Assembly: GCA_947561395.2 (NCBI GenBank)
Contig: OX387187.1
Location: 35,569,829 to 35,633,828, forward strand
Origin: Buxus sempervirens
Lineage: Eukaryota > Streptophyta > Magnoliopsida > Buxales > Buxaceae
DNA: 64,000 nucleotides
Direction of reading: 5' to 3'
Below the pieces are notes generated by a model. The model worked only from the letters and a program-made list of their open reading frames with translations, ran no database searches and was not told the origin of the DNA. Of the stretch, positions 20,877 through 30,553 are shown one piece after another; within the stretch, counting starts at the first letter, position 1, and each line of letters begins with the position of its first letter. Both the position numbers and the translations under genes were made by a program.

Positions 20877-23565
20877 TGCTCAAAATTAGGGTTTTCCGAG
20901 AGTTTTTCACTTTTACCATCATGTCCTTCATTAAATGAAGGGAAATCTCGGAAACAGCCTTAGGGTTAAGGTTGGTGGGCTATAGACATTATGTTGTGTC
21001 TACCATTCTCACAAACCCTAACCCTAGCCTTTGCCTATAAATAGGAGGCTCCTCCTTAAGCAAATGACCATTAACTCTCTTGCCAACAACTTTGGTCAAG
21101 AAGTTGGAGATCCAAGAGCTCCGAGTGAAGAAGGGAACCGCTGCCGGATTGCTTCCAGAACCCCAGGTAAGCCTCAACCCTCCTTTATTTTTCTGTATTT
21201 ACTTTCCTAGATCTAGATCTCTTCTTCTACCTTTCTGTAGAATAAGGCCTTCTTTGTGTGTGAAAATCCTTCCCCGGCTCAAAGTATCTCGAGACTCCCT
21301 CTAGCCGTAAAACGTGGAGGCGGGATCTAGGAGAAACGAGACTGGGGATTGACCCTAGTACTAGAACCCTAACTTGCATAAGCCTTTTGATGGATTGTAA
21401 ACCATTTCATATTCAAAGTACCTTTGATTATCTTGAAGAACCGTGTTTAACGGGAAGAGAGAACAAAGGGAAACGATAATGGAACGGAACCCTAGGTTAT
21501 TTTAGAACCTTATTTTGATGAATATGTATGCATGCTATGTGGTTGTATTGATCTTGTATGGTTTTTCACACTTGTACATACCTAGCACTATTTTGGCGGG
21601 ATAGGCTCACATTTGGGGATTTATTACTTTCATTGTGATAAATCTCAAATAAATGGCTTCAATCAATTCTGGAATGTCTTTAAATGATTTTTAAAGGTTT
21701 TGTGTTCATCTTGCACGAATTGCACACACTTTGTCACAGTTTTGCATTGGTTTTGTTCAAAAAAGGGCTTTACTTGACAGCAACTGTAGCCCAACTTCGG
21801 ACACTCATAACTTCATTGTCCGGATGAATTTTGGAGTGATTCCAGAACCATGGGAAAGGTGAGGCTGTCCAGTTTATGTTCACCAAATTTCATTAATTTC
21901 TATCAAGCGGATTTTTGACACCTTTCTGTCGAAGTTGATTGGACAGTTCAGGTTCAAATACAGAACTTGTCACTTCGACGGAGCGCCATGTGTTCGTTTT
22001 AAATCCAATTCGAGTGATTTTTGTTTCTGGGCACTCCTTTATGAGTCTATTTTTAAATCCAATTGATTTCATAATTTTTTGATTTAAATTGTGTCGTGGA
22101 GGGCAGATTTACTCAGAACTGCTCAACAGCACTTTTCTGGGTCAATCTGTGATCCTCGGGGCCTGTTCGGGAAGTCACCCAAGGCACATCCGAATGAGTT
22201 TTTGTATGAGGCTAGTTTGTTTTGAAATATGACCATACAGACTTCATTGACACCAAATTTCACGGATTTCTATGCAGCAGATTTTTCTAGGTGATTTTCC
22301 AAAGTTGCCTACTTGCCACTTTTGATTTTCTCCTGCAGCAACTTTAAAAGAGCCATAACTCTTGGGATTTCAACCGGAATTAATTGAAATTTTGCATGAG
22401 ACTATTGTTTATCCTAATCTTTCAAATGGATTTGGTTTGATTTAATTTAAAATTGGATTTGATTAATTTCAAGAGAAATGGCCTTACTTTTTACCAAATT
22501 TCCCGGATTTGCCCCAACTTGGTTTTGTGCAACTTTTGCTGTGATTTCCATCTTTTTGTGATATTCCAGAAGTGATATTAACATAAAAGAAGATTTGGAA
22601 TTCATTTGGATTTTCATGTGAAGATATCATATATTTGTCCTTTTTCAAGGTTTTCATGATTTTTTTAGCAAGCTTTCTATTTTCTTTTAGCATGAATAAC
22701 ACTTGGCAACCACCTTGTGTGGGTGAATGGGGGTGCCTAACACCTTCCCCCGTTCATAATCTAATCCCCTTACCCATCTCTGGATTTGACTTTAAAGTAG
22801 GGTTATTTTTACTCTAGAATTTGCCTTTTAGCACTTTTTATCTCTTTTTGCTTATCTTTAATCTTTTGGTGTCCATTCTCACCCCAAAATTCTGAATGGT
22901 GGTGACTCTCCTAATTTTGCGTTGAGCCCGTGTGCTGACGGAGGGGAAATCATCCGGGTGATTTTTCCCGTATCTCACAATATGATTAGCCATGATTAGG
23001 GTTTTTAAACAGACTAATTTGACATATACAAAATCAATCAAGAATTTACATCAAAATCATAAAAGTAGTAGAAACCCTTATAAGTTTCGAGAAGATCCTC
23101 AATCCGCGTCGTTTAGATCTTCAGGTTGGATCTGCTACAAGAAAACCTTAATTAGCAAAAACCTGAAACTTCTGTTCTTTCCTTCTCTCACTTATGCCCC
23201 CTTTTCTTGATGTGTTTAGAAAAAAAATACAACTAACTCTTAAATTCCTATTTATACTCACAATAGAACATGATTCCGTGTGTGACCCTACAGGATACCA
23301 ACGTACACTAGCCAATAAAAAGAAAAAGATTTAAAGACCTTGACTAGTCTACGGTCTGACTCGGGTTAAAGTCAGAGTTAAATTTCCGGGTCATTACAGA
23401 AACAGTTACAAAACTGATTGTAAGTTTTGAAAAAAACTGAGGTAGTTTTGACCATTATACCCTTTTATTAATATATTTTCTCAACAATGTGTAAGGACTG
23501 TTTTGGAAAGCTGTGCATTTTGTTTGGCATGCTTCCCAATGGGCCTATTTCCCTCTTTAAGAAGT

Positions 23566-23869
23566 GAAGGGATGTTTTAAGATAATCAAGGCTGCGTTTG
23601 ATATTGTATATAACAAATTTTTAAAAAAAAACAAGAAAAACAATTTGATTGATTTTGGAGATGGTGGTTATAGTATGGTGGTGGGTTTGTTGGTGGTGGT
23701 AGAGATGGTGGTTGTAGTGTTTGTGGGTGATGATGCGGGGTAGTAGTGGTGGTGGGTGGGTGGTTGGTTTGTATTGGAACCAATAAGCACTAAAAAGCAA
23801 AAAAATGAGAAGCAAAAAGATTTTGCTTCTCAAGAAAAACAATTAGATTACCATTTTGCTTCATCATTA
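23566..23869. other. Intergenic sequence with GGT-rich tract
   Basis: A G/T-rich tract with repeated 'ggtggt' and 'gatggtggttgtagtg' at about 23655-23770, otherwise nothing recognised. Confidence 0.5.
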
Positions 23870-24073
23870 CTAGCAGGGGTGTACATGCAGTATACGTAGA
23901 GAGGCGACTGTTTTTGCAACTGTTTAGATTTTAAACGAATAGGTAGAATTTTGACTATTTTAACGCTATATTAATTGTGTCTTATCAATGAATGATAAGG
24001 GCTTTTTGGATAAGTTGCGCATAATTGGTGGCACACTTCCCAAGGAGCATATTCTCGTCATATATAGTATAGA
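23870..24073 (-). mobile_element. Short non-autonomous Helitron
   Basis: Minus strand starts TCTATACTATATATGACG after A and ends ...CCCCTGCTAG before T, with a hairpin-capable 'ctacgtatactgcatgtac' block inside the end. This is the most complete copy of the small Helitron family in the window. Confidence 0.8.
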
Positions 24074-24167
24074 TAGATAAGTTAAAGTAATTGCTGCCAA
24101 ACATACCTCTTGTCATGAAGAACTTGATTTTGCTTAAATAAACAAAGAAGCAAAAGCAATATCTAAT

Positions 24168-24327
24168 ACGATTTCAAATCGTCTCCAGCATAATCGGTTG
24201 TAGCACGTACCAAGATACATGGGTGATAAGGCCCACCAAAGTAAATATGTGGTGGGCCCTGTGTTATGTGTTTTGGTGCAAATCGTGCTAGTTGCAGCCG
24301 ATTACGCTGTAGATGATATGAACTCGT
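24168..24327. mobile_element. MULE-type foldback MITE
   Basis: The left arm ('tcgtctccagcataatcgg', 'ttgtagcacg') and the inverted right arm ('tcatctacagcgtaatcgg', 'ctagcacg') pair over about 45 bp. The centre has 'aaggcccaccaaagtaaata' and 'gtggtgggccctgtg'. The flanking duplication is not clear. Confidence 0.55.
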
Positions 24328-25285
24328 CAAATACAGCACAAATGTTCGGCCAAAATTTCTTACCTCCTTTTTATAATAATACGATAAAAAAAATGATCTA
24401 AATCCACCACATCATTTATTTCGCTATGGAACCAAACCTGGTGAGGCAAACCATGCAAACTTTTCATGGTATTATATATTTTTCCAAGGAATGAGTAAGC
24501 AATTTGGCTTCTTAACCGCATAAAAAAAAGCAATTTTGCCCCGGCAGCTTCCGTCTGGTTATGCTTCAACAATATGGTATATTACGAACTCTGCTTTATC
24601 CGCACATTAAAATAGTCACAACCATAGCAGCATCTTCAGCTTTATCACATGGCAAAGTGCTTTGTTCACATGCCTAATAAGTTAAACAAAATAATAAACG
24701 TTGCTTTTATTGGGAGCACAAGCATCGAGCAAAACGTGTCATGATTGACTTATTTTATAATCAAAAGCAATTAAAAACATAAAAAATTTTTTGGTGGGAA
24801 GACAAGAATGACGACGTAATCAAGGGCCCAGGTCTATGCTTACCACACTACGTTCTATGGTGTGCTGTCTTCATCGGAATCGAAATTATCATCGTTTGTT
24901 TTTTATCCTTTGCGTCCGTTAATTCTTGTGTTAGAAGCGATTTTCAACGGGGAATTGCGGAAAAGACGAAAGGGTAGACGACGATGTTGCTGATGGGTGA
25001 GTTACCGAGAGTTAAATTACCTGTACAAGTATATTTTTTTAATAACAAAATGACATTAAAGGGTTATTTTAGGAGAAAAAAAATTAAGTTGCCGTGATTT
25101 CTAAGGGGTGCCCCGCATTATATATAATATAGAATATTATTATTTATTATTATTATAAAGCGAATAAGTTGTTTTCTTATTGACATTTTGTATCGAAAAT
25201 GCCCTTCAAGTAACCTTGATATTACAGTTTTGTTATTTATCTACGTAACTATCATAACTAACAAAATGAAATCATATGCTATTTA
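24328..25285. other. Intergenic sequence
   Basis: AT-rich, with no gene, RNA or defined transposon recognised. Confidence 0.5.
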
Positions 25286-25289
25286 GGCC

Positions 25290-25400
25290 TAAATTGGTCC
25301 TTACTGTGGCATCCCAGGGTTAGTATTGTTCTAAGTGGGCGCAAAAAATACTTAAATTGGGATGTTTCACGTGAAAGCATCTCACTTAAAAAGCAGAGGC
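25290..25400. mobile_element. Degenerate MULE-type MITE fragment
   Basis: Contains 'tactgtggcatccca', 'ttctaagtgggcgc' and 'gggatgtttcacgtgaaagcatctca', in the order of the family at 44660. Ends not defined. Confidence 0.4.
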
Positions 25401-25697
25401 TTTTCTTTGCTTTTAATTTGATACAAGCATAACGTGTGCATTCTCCTAATTTATTATTTATTTATTTATTTTTTGGTATGAATCACTTTGTACGCAAATT
25501 ATACTAGACAACTTGGTTTGAATGACTTGAGATTTGGCTTTCTAATTAGGGGCACGAGGAAACTTAAGCTTTTTTAAAATTCTTAAAACATGATAAGATT
25601 GAAGTTATGTGACATCTAGCAGCCTGTTTAACAATGATTATTTGTCATATGGAGTCCAGGATAAACGGATTTCTTTTCCAATACGCTTTTATGATGG

Positions 25698-25860
25698 CTA
25701 GGGGGCTGCGCGTAGAAAACATGGCCCACTTAGATAAACAGTCTAAGGTAATTACAACATGTTTAAAATAGCGGGGGATTGTTTTGTTTGGGGAGGACAA
25801 TATTTAGAAAAAGAATAGGGGAGCCAAAATCTGAAGGGAAACATTTGTAAAAAATACACT
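25698..25860 (-). mobile_element. Helitron fragment
   Basis: Minus strand ends CTACGCGCAGCCCCCTAG with the hairpin half present. The body ('gggggattgttttgtttggg') matches the copy at 16010. The 5' TCTATACTA end is missing, so the copy is truncated or diverged. Confidence 0.5.
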
Positions 25861-26029
25861 GTAATTTCTCCTTACAGTGTATTTTTTGAAAATAATTTAG
25901 AAAAAAAAATGCCTAAAATGGCAAACACTTGTTTTACCATCTAGGGGTGTTTTGGTCATTTTCTAATTATAGAATGACTAAATGGTCTCTCTGTTGATGA
26001 GAAGAAAAGTCCTTTGTACCCTTTAACAG

Positions 26030-26429
26030 ACCGAAACAAACGTCCTGGGAAGAGAAAGAGATAAGCCGGCTTTCCTCCTACGTTCCGAGTAAATCGGCGA
26101 TACTTCGAAGAAACCGACTGCGTTTTCACTCACTCTTCATCATTATCTCCTCTCCCCAGTTCCCAGTTCTCCCCACAATAAAATTCACCCCAAATTCACT
26201 CCAAATAAATCCCAAATCCAAATACAACCGCAATCCTCGCCCCCACATATCAAGCTCCCTTCCCCGACAACTCTAACCTCCGAAACCAAAACCAAAACCC
26301 CACCTTCTTCACGTTTCTCTCCTTCCCTTTGCCGTCTCCCGTAAACCGCTCTCGAAACCACTGAAACCCATCTCTGGTTTTCCGACATCTTAGTCACTCA
26401 GAAACTTTCGCTGTATTATGTTACATGGA
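26030..26429 (+). promoter_or_regulatory. Leader and proximal promoter of the MYC2-like gene
   Basis: Immediately upstream of the start is a C/T- and CAA-rich leader typical of long plant 5' untranslated regions ('ttcactcactcttcatcatt', 'caccccaaattcactccaaa'). No clear TATA box could be placed, and the transcription start is unknown. Two ATGs precede the chosen start: 26418, in frame, and 26425, out of frame. Confidence 0.5.
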
Positions 26430-28445
26430 ATGACGGAATACCGCTTGCCGAATATGAATATCTGGACGGACGATAACGCCTCGATGATGGAAGCATTCAT
26501 GGCTTCCGATCTCTCTGCCTTTGCCTGGCCGCCTTCTTCCGCGTCGACGACGGCTCTCGCGAACGAGCCTTCTAAGGTGATAAACCAGTCTCAATCTCAA
26601 TCTCAGTCGCAGTCTCAGTCGTCGTTGCTGTTCAATCAAGAGACGTTGCAGCAGCGTTTGCAGACGCTGATCGATGGAGCTCGTGAGAGCTGGACCTACG
26701 CGATTTTCTGGCAGTCTTCCGTCGACGTGTCGGGTGCGTCTCTGCTCGGATGGGGGGACGGGTACTACAAGGGAGAAGAAGATAAGCGGAAGCGGAACAT
26801 GACGCCGTCGACGGCGGCGGAGCAGGAGCACCGGAAGAAGGTGCTGCGGGAGCTGAATTCTTTGATCTCCGGAGTCCAGAATCCAGCTGACGACGCCATT
26901 GATGAGGAGGTTACCGACACCGAGTGGTTTTTTCTGGTGTCGATGACTCAGTCGTTCATCAACGGCGGCGGACTTCCTGGTGAGGCGTTCTACTCTTCTT
27001 CTCCGGTGTGGCTTGCCGGGAGCGAGAGGCTGTCTTGCTCTTCTTGCGAGCGAGTGAGGCAGGGTCAGGTTTTTGGGCTGCAGACTATGGTCTGCGTACC
27101 GGCGATGAACGGCGTGGTTGAATTGGGGTCCTCGGAGTTGATATTTCAGAACTCCGATCTGATGAACAAGATTAGGGTTTTGTTTAATTTCAACAATGTT
27201 GAAAGCGGATCCTGGCCGTCTCAGGTGGATCAAGGCGAGAACGATCCGTCATCGCTGTGGATCGCTGATCCGTCTGCGGTTGAAATCAGGGATTCTGGTT
27301 ATACAGCTCAAGCTCCTGTTCTCGCTAATGGAAATCAAGAGATTTCGAAGCCTATTCACTTCGAGAATCCCAGTTCAAGTAGCTTGACAGAAAACCCTAG
27401 CTCAATCCCTTTACAGCATCAACAACAGCAGCCGCCGCAGCAGCTTCAGCATCAACAACAGCAAACTCAGAGCTTCTTTCCTCGAGAATTGAACTTCTCC
27501 GAATTCGGATTCGATGCCAGTAGCGCCAGAAACGGTAATTCGAATTCATGTAAGCCGGAATCCGGCGAGATACTGGATTTCGGAGAGGGTAAGAGGAATT
27601 CGAGCATTGGTAATGCCAATCTGTTCTCGAAGCAGTCGCAGTTCTTCGAAGAAGACAAGAAGAAGAAGAAGACGACGAGATCACCGAATTCGAGAGGGAG
27701 TAACGAGGAAGGAATGCTCTCCTTCACATCTGGAGTGCTGTTGCCTTCTCCCTGTGTGGTGAAATCGAGTGGTGGAGGAGATTCCGATCACTCCGACCTC
27801 GAAGCTTCGGTTCGAGAGGCCGAGAGTAGCAGAGTAGTGGAACCGGAGAAGCGACCTCGGAAGCGAGGAAGAAAACCCGCTAATGGCCGTGAAGAGCCTT
27901 TGAACCACGTCGAGGCCGAGCGACAGAGGCGTGAGAAGCTCAACCAGAGATTCTACGCTCTTCGTGCTGTAGTTCCGAATGTGTCCAAGATGGATAAAGC
28001 TTCCCTACTCGGTGACGCCATTTCTTACATTAACGAACTGAAGAAGAAGCTTCAAAGCGCTGAATCAGACAAGGAGGAGTTGCAGGCCCAAGTGGACTCC
28101 CTGAAGAAGGAATTAGCCTGTAAAGAATCGCGAGCGGCACCCCCATCTTCCGATCAAGATCTCAAGATGTCAAACCACCTCGGAAGCAAGTCCCCAGATA
28201 TGGATATCGATGTGAAGATACTTGGCTGGGAAGCCATGATTCGAATCCAGTGCAGTAAGAGGAACCATCCTGCAGCGAGGCTAATGGTAGCTCTAATGGA
28301 ATTAGACCTTGATGTGATCCATGCTAGTGTGTCGGTGGTGAAGGATTTGATGATCCAACAAGCTACAGTGAAGATGGGAAGTCGCATATACAATCAGGAA
28401 CAGCTCAGGATAGCCATAACCACCAAAGTTGCAGAGCCTCGGTAA
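26430..28445 (+). CDS. MYC2: MYC2-type bHLH transcription factor (jasmonate signalling), intronless
   Basis: The 671-residue protein has the full MYC2 layout. It begins [20 protein letters not shown] like family members, which is why I start here and not at the in-frame ATG four codons upstream. The N-terminal bHLH-MYC_N region holds the JAZ-interaction segment (about 85-150: [29 protein letters not shown]) and the activation segment near 255-280 ([16 protein letters not shown]). The bHLH domain is at about 492-541, with the DNA-contacting His493, Glu and Arg of [16 protein letters not shown], followed by a leucine zipper-like coiled coil. An ACT-like dimerisation domain lies near 590-665 ([20 protein letters not shown]). 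Family knowledge: nuclear, binds G-box CACGTG, held by JAZ repressors until jasmonate triggers their loss, recruits MED25. Single-exon structure is normal for this family. Unusual are a Gln-Ser repeat at about 52-67 and Gln-rich stretches near 329-346. Close paralogues (MYC3, MYC4) are possible, but the length and N-terminus fit MYC2 best. Confidence 0.93.
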   Translation: MTEYRLPNMNIWTDDNASMMEAFMASDLSAFAWPPSSASTTALANEPSKVINQSQSQSQSQSQSSLLFNQETLQQRLQTLIDGARESWTYAIFWQSSVDVSGASLLGWGDGYYKGEEDKRKRNMTPSTAAEQEHRKKVLRELNSLISGVQNPADDAIDEEVTDTEWFFLVSMTQSFINGGGLPGEAFYSSSPVWLAGSERLSCSSCERVRQGQVFGLQTMVCVPAMNGVVELGSSELIFQNSDLMNKIRVLFNFNNVESGSWPSQVDQGENDPSSLWIADPSAVEIRDSGYTAQAPVLANGNQEISKPIHFENPSSSSLTENPSSIPLQHQQQQPPQQLQHQQQQTQSFFPRELNFSEFGFDASSARNGNSNSCKPESGEILDFGEGKRNSSIGNANLFSKQSQFFEEDKKKKKTTRSPNSRGSNEEGMLSFTSGVLLPSPCVVKSSGGGDSDHSDLEASVREAESSRVVEPEKRPRKRGRKPANGREEPLNHVEAERQRREKLNQRFYALRAVVPNVSKMDKASLLGDAISYINELKKKLQSAESDKEELQAQVDSLKKELACKESRAAPPSSDQDLKMSNHLGSKSPDMDIDVKILGWEAMIRIQCSKRNHPAARLMVALMELDLDVIHASVSVVKDLMIQQATVKMGSRIYNQEQLRIAITTKVAEPR

Positions 28446-28900
28446 GAACCAGATGCGCGACCCAACAGATAATTGTAGTAATGTGAAAAGAGTGTCAGCT
28501 CAGTTGAATTATTGCAAGAGTATTGAAGCTGCTGCAGCTTCAATGGCGTATTATGCTGGGAAAATTTTAAAACCCCAGAAAGCATGCGCTGTGAAAAGGT
28601 TGGATCTGTTCAGCTTGGTTCTTGACTTGATTTTTGGTATCAATTGAACTCTAAAATGAGTAAGATGAGGGATCAAGCTGTGAGAAATAAGAAGGGGAAG
28701 GTGGTTTTGTTAGTTATGATGAAATTTAAGGCTCTAAGACATGTTGTAAACAAGTTTTTTCTCAGTTTTAGTACTCTCTCTTTAATGTATATAGATGTAT
28801 ACGAGATCAAATTAGGGTTGTTGAGCATGTAAGTGCCTAGGGTTGTAATGTGAGTTGAGTATTCAATGTGGCTTGTTTAATTAAAGAGACTTGGTTTTTT
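28446..28900 (+). other. 3' untranslated region of the MYC2-like gene
   Basis: AT-rich sequence after the stop, with T-rich and 'ttgtaatgtgagttg' type signals and no open frame of note. The cleavage site is not defined. Confidence 0.45.
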
Positions 28901-29726
28901 TAAAGTAAAGAGACTTGAAAATGTGGTAGTCTCTAGAGTCTGTGTTTCCTTGTTTTTCTCTGGTATTGGGAGGACAATGAATGTATTAAAATTGACAAGG
29001 CAGGTTGGATTTACTCTGGGTAGAGGGAGACACCTCAAAATGGAAAATCAATGGAGACATGGCCAAATAAAGTCAGGGTCTTTTTGGGTCCTTTGAGGAG
29101 CTTCCCTTTTCAACTTTGAATTCTTACTGATCTGGAATGAATGAGTGAGTGCTTCCCAATATTCTAATTAGAAAACCAATAATGTTCTTAAAAGCTTTCC
29201 AAATGTAGTGGCAAGGAGTTGCAGCAATCAGAGGCAATTAAAGGGCGAGAATTTCTAACCCATTTGGTGAAGGTTTTAGAATCTAATTCTTTTTTCTTCT
29301 GAATGCCTAGTTACCTACAACATCAGGAATATATACACATGATTGTGTGGTTTGAGAAACTGAATTGGTATTATATTTACTTACTGGGTTTTTGGATGCT
29401 TCTCCTTATTTTAATCCCCGATCTACTTGAAACTGAAATTGGCAACCAGATGACATTATTTTTCTTTATCAGATGACATTATTTTGAGGTTTAGATTTAT
29501 GGAGTAATTCCAACAGGGACAGATTTCAAGGTTAAAGGAAATATTTGAAGTAGACACTACTGGAAAGCATTTGTTTATTCCCGGGGCATGTATCTGCATA
29601 AATACCTCACTTTCGACTTCATAAATGCGAATCTAATAATTAGAATAGATACTAATGCAGGAGGTTGGATAATTCTGTGTAGAATCTTTTACTTCATTAA
29701 AGAGCTTAAGCACATCTCACACTATT
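28901..29726. other. Intergenic sequence
   Basis: No gene or defined repeat was recognised between the MYC2-like gene and the LINE flank. Confidence 0.5.
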
Positions 29727-29838
29727 AAAGGTCTTGAGACATGAAGAAGTGAGACCTAAAAGTGCAAAAAGACCCACTCATCAAAGGTCTTGAGACATGA
29801 AGAAGTGAGACCTAAAAGTGCAAAAAGACCCACTCATC
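29727..29838 (+). repeat. Exact tandem duplication of 56 bp beside the LINE insertion
   Basis: Two identical units, 29727-29782 and 29783-29838, each beginning AAAGGTCTTGAGACATGAAG and ending GACCCACTCATC. The second unit ends in the target duplication of the LINE, so the duplication lies exactly at the insertion side. Confidence 0.95.
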
Positions 29839-29976
29839 GCTTTTTTTTTTTTTTTATTTAAACATTCCAAAGACTTGTGATACAGAAACTCCAGTAGATA
29901 CAAATCTCGGGGTTGTTCGACCTAATATATCATCATTTATTGCACGACCTATGCAGCTAGGCAGACCCTTTATCCA

Positions 29977-30511
29977 CTAGCAAGAGTATTCCTCAACAGC
30001 AAAATTTTCCAGTAAGTCAGCGACCTTGTTGCATTCTCTATAGACATGAGAGAACTTGATGTTGTGAAAGGAGGAGGATATGATAAATGCTTCTTCCATC
30101 AGAGCCCAGATCTTCCATGGGGGGTTTATTTTTCCAGTGAGGGAGTCGATAATGACCTTGCAATCTCCCTCAATAGTGATGTTTTGGAGATTCAAGAAGG
30201 CAGCCATCTTGAGCCCTTCAGGCTTCAACGACCGCATGTGCTTTAGCTACGACAGATTCTGTAATGCCCAAATTTTGAGCAATTGCACCAATTAATCGAC
30301 CATCTTCATCATGAGCAATTACTGAATACACTGCTTCTTTGGGGTACCCTTTTGCAACTCCATCAATGTTGATCTTGATCCCTTGGTTGGTAGGCCTCTT
30401 CCATCTGCATGCTGCCTCTTCTTTGCTATGCCTTTTCTCTGTATTGCTTTGCCCCTTCAAGACTTCTGAGTCTTCTTGTAACCTGTTGAAAAACGCCAGA
30501 CATAAGCTCAT
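29977..30511 (-). pseudogene. LINE ORF2, RNase H domain (frameshifted)
   Basis: Two frames join near 30235. The first has INIDGVAKGYPKEAVYSVIA and ends VVAKAHAVVEA; the second continues with LKMAAFLNLQNITIEGDCKV and SHVYRECNKVADLLENFAVE. This is the type I RNase H domain usual at the end of plant L1 ORF2. The catalytic Asp of INIDG and of ADLLEN and the middle Asp of EGD are visible, but the Glu normally found in the AEA motif is Lys (AKA), so the domain looks dead even apart from the frameshift. Confidence 0.8.
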
Positions 30512-30553
30512 GGAGGGAGTTAGATTTTCGAAAATTACCTTATTTCTTGCTAT

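Larger units (their letters stand above)
20149..22979 (+). mobile_element. Solo LTR, TGTAGACAC family, with 5-bp duplication ATATG
   Basis: Begins TGTAGACACTTCAAAATTGC and ends CCCGTATCTCACA, flanked by ATATG (20144-20148 and 22980-22984). A TATA box TATAAATA is at 21036-21043 and a typical 'acaaaggg..ggaacggaaccctagg' block follows. The 2831 bp lack coding. It is clearly homologous to 32917-35192 from about 20880 on; the 5' 500 bp are different and resemble sequence at about 40385-40545 in another LTR, suggesting exchange of upstream regions between families. Confidence 0.9.
18646..23398 (-). mobile_element. Solo LTR of the TGTAATGACCC...GGGTCGCGACA family, itself interrupted
   Basis: In minus-strand reading it begins TGTAATGACCCGGAAATTTA and ends GGGTCGCGACA. 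The flanks GAAAT (18641-18645) and GAAAC (23399-23403) are a 5-bp duplication with one difference. A TATA-like TATAAATAGG lies on the minus strand near 23245-23255. Its own length is about 1.92 kb once the nested LTR 20149-22979 is removed. No gag or polymerase coding is seen, so it is read as a solo LTR. Confidence 0.75.
18575..23565 (-). mobile_element. Non-autonomous Helitron split by a solo LTR
   Basis: The piece 18575-18645 carries the Helitron 3' end (minus strand ...CACCTTGCTAG before T, preceded by a CACGTGCATC hairpin region). The piece from 23404 to about 23565 carries the body ('gttacaaaactgattgtaag', 'gaccattataccc', 'cttcccaatgggcctat') in the same order as the intact copies at 8526 and 45357. 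The LTR 18646-23398 lies exactly between. The 5' TCTATACTA end is missing at the right. Confidence 0.7.

Noticed and set aside
26418-26429. Upstream in-frame ATG for the MYC2-like gene
   Set aside because: It would add only MLHG, and family members begin with MT(E/D)YRL; the ATG at 26430 fits better, though use of the upstream one cannot be excluded.
26421-27233. 270-residue open frame on the minus strand
   Set aside because: It lies antisense to the MYC2-like gene and is arginine-rich through mirror use of codons; no family is recognised.
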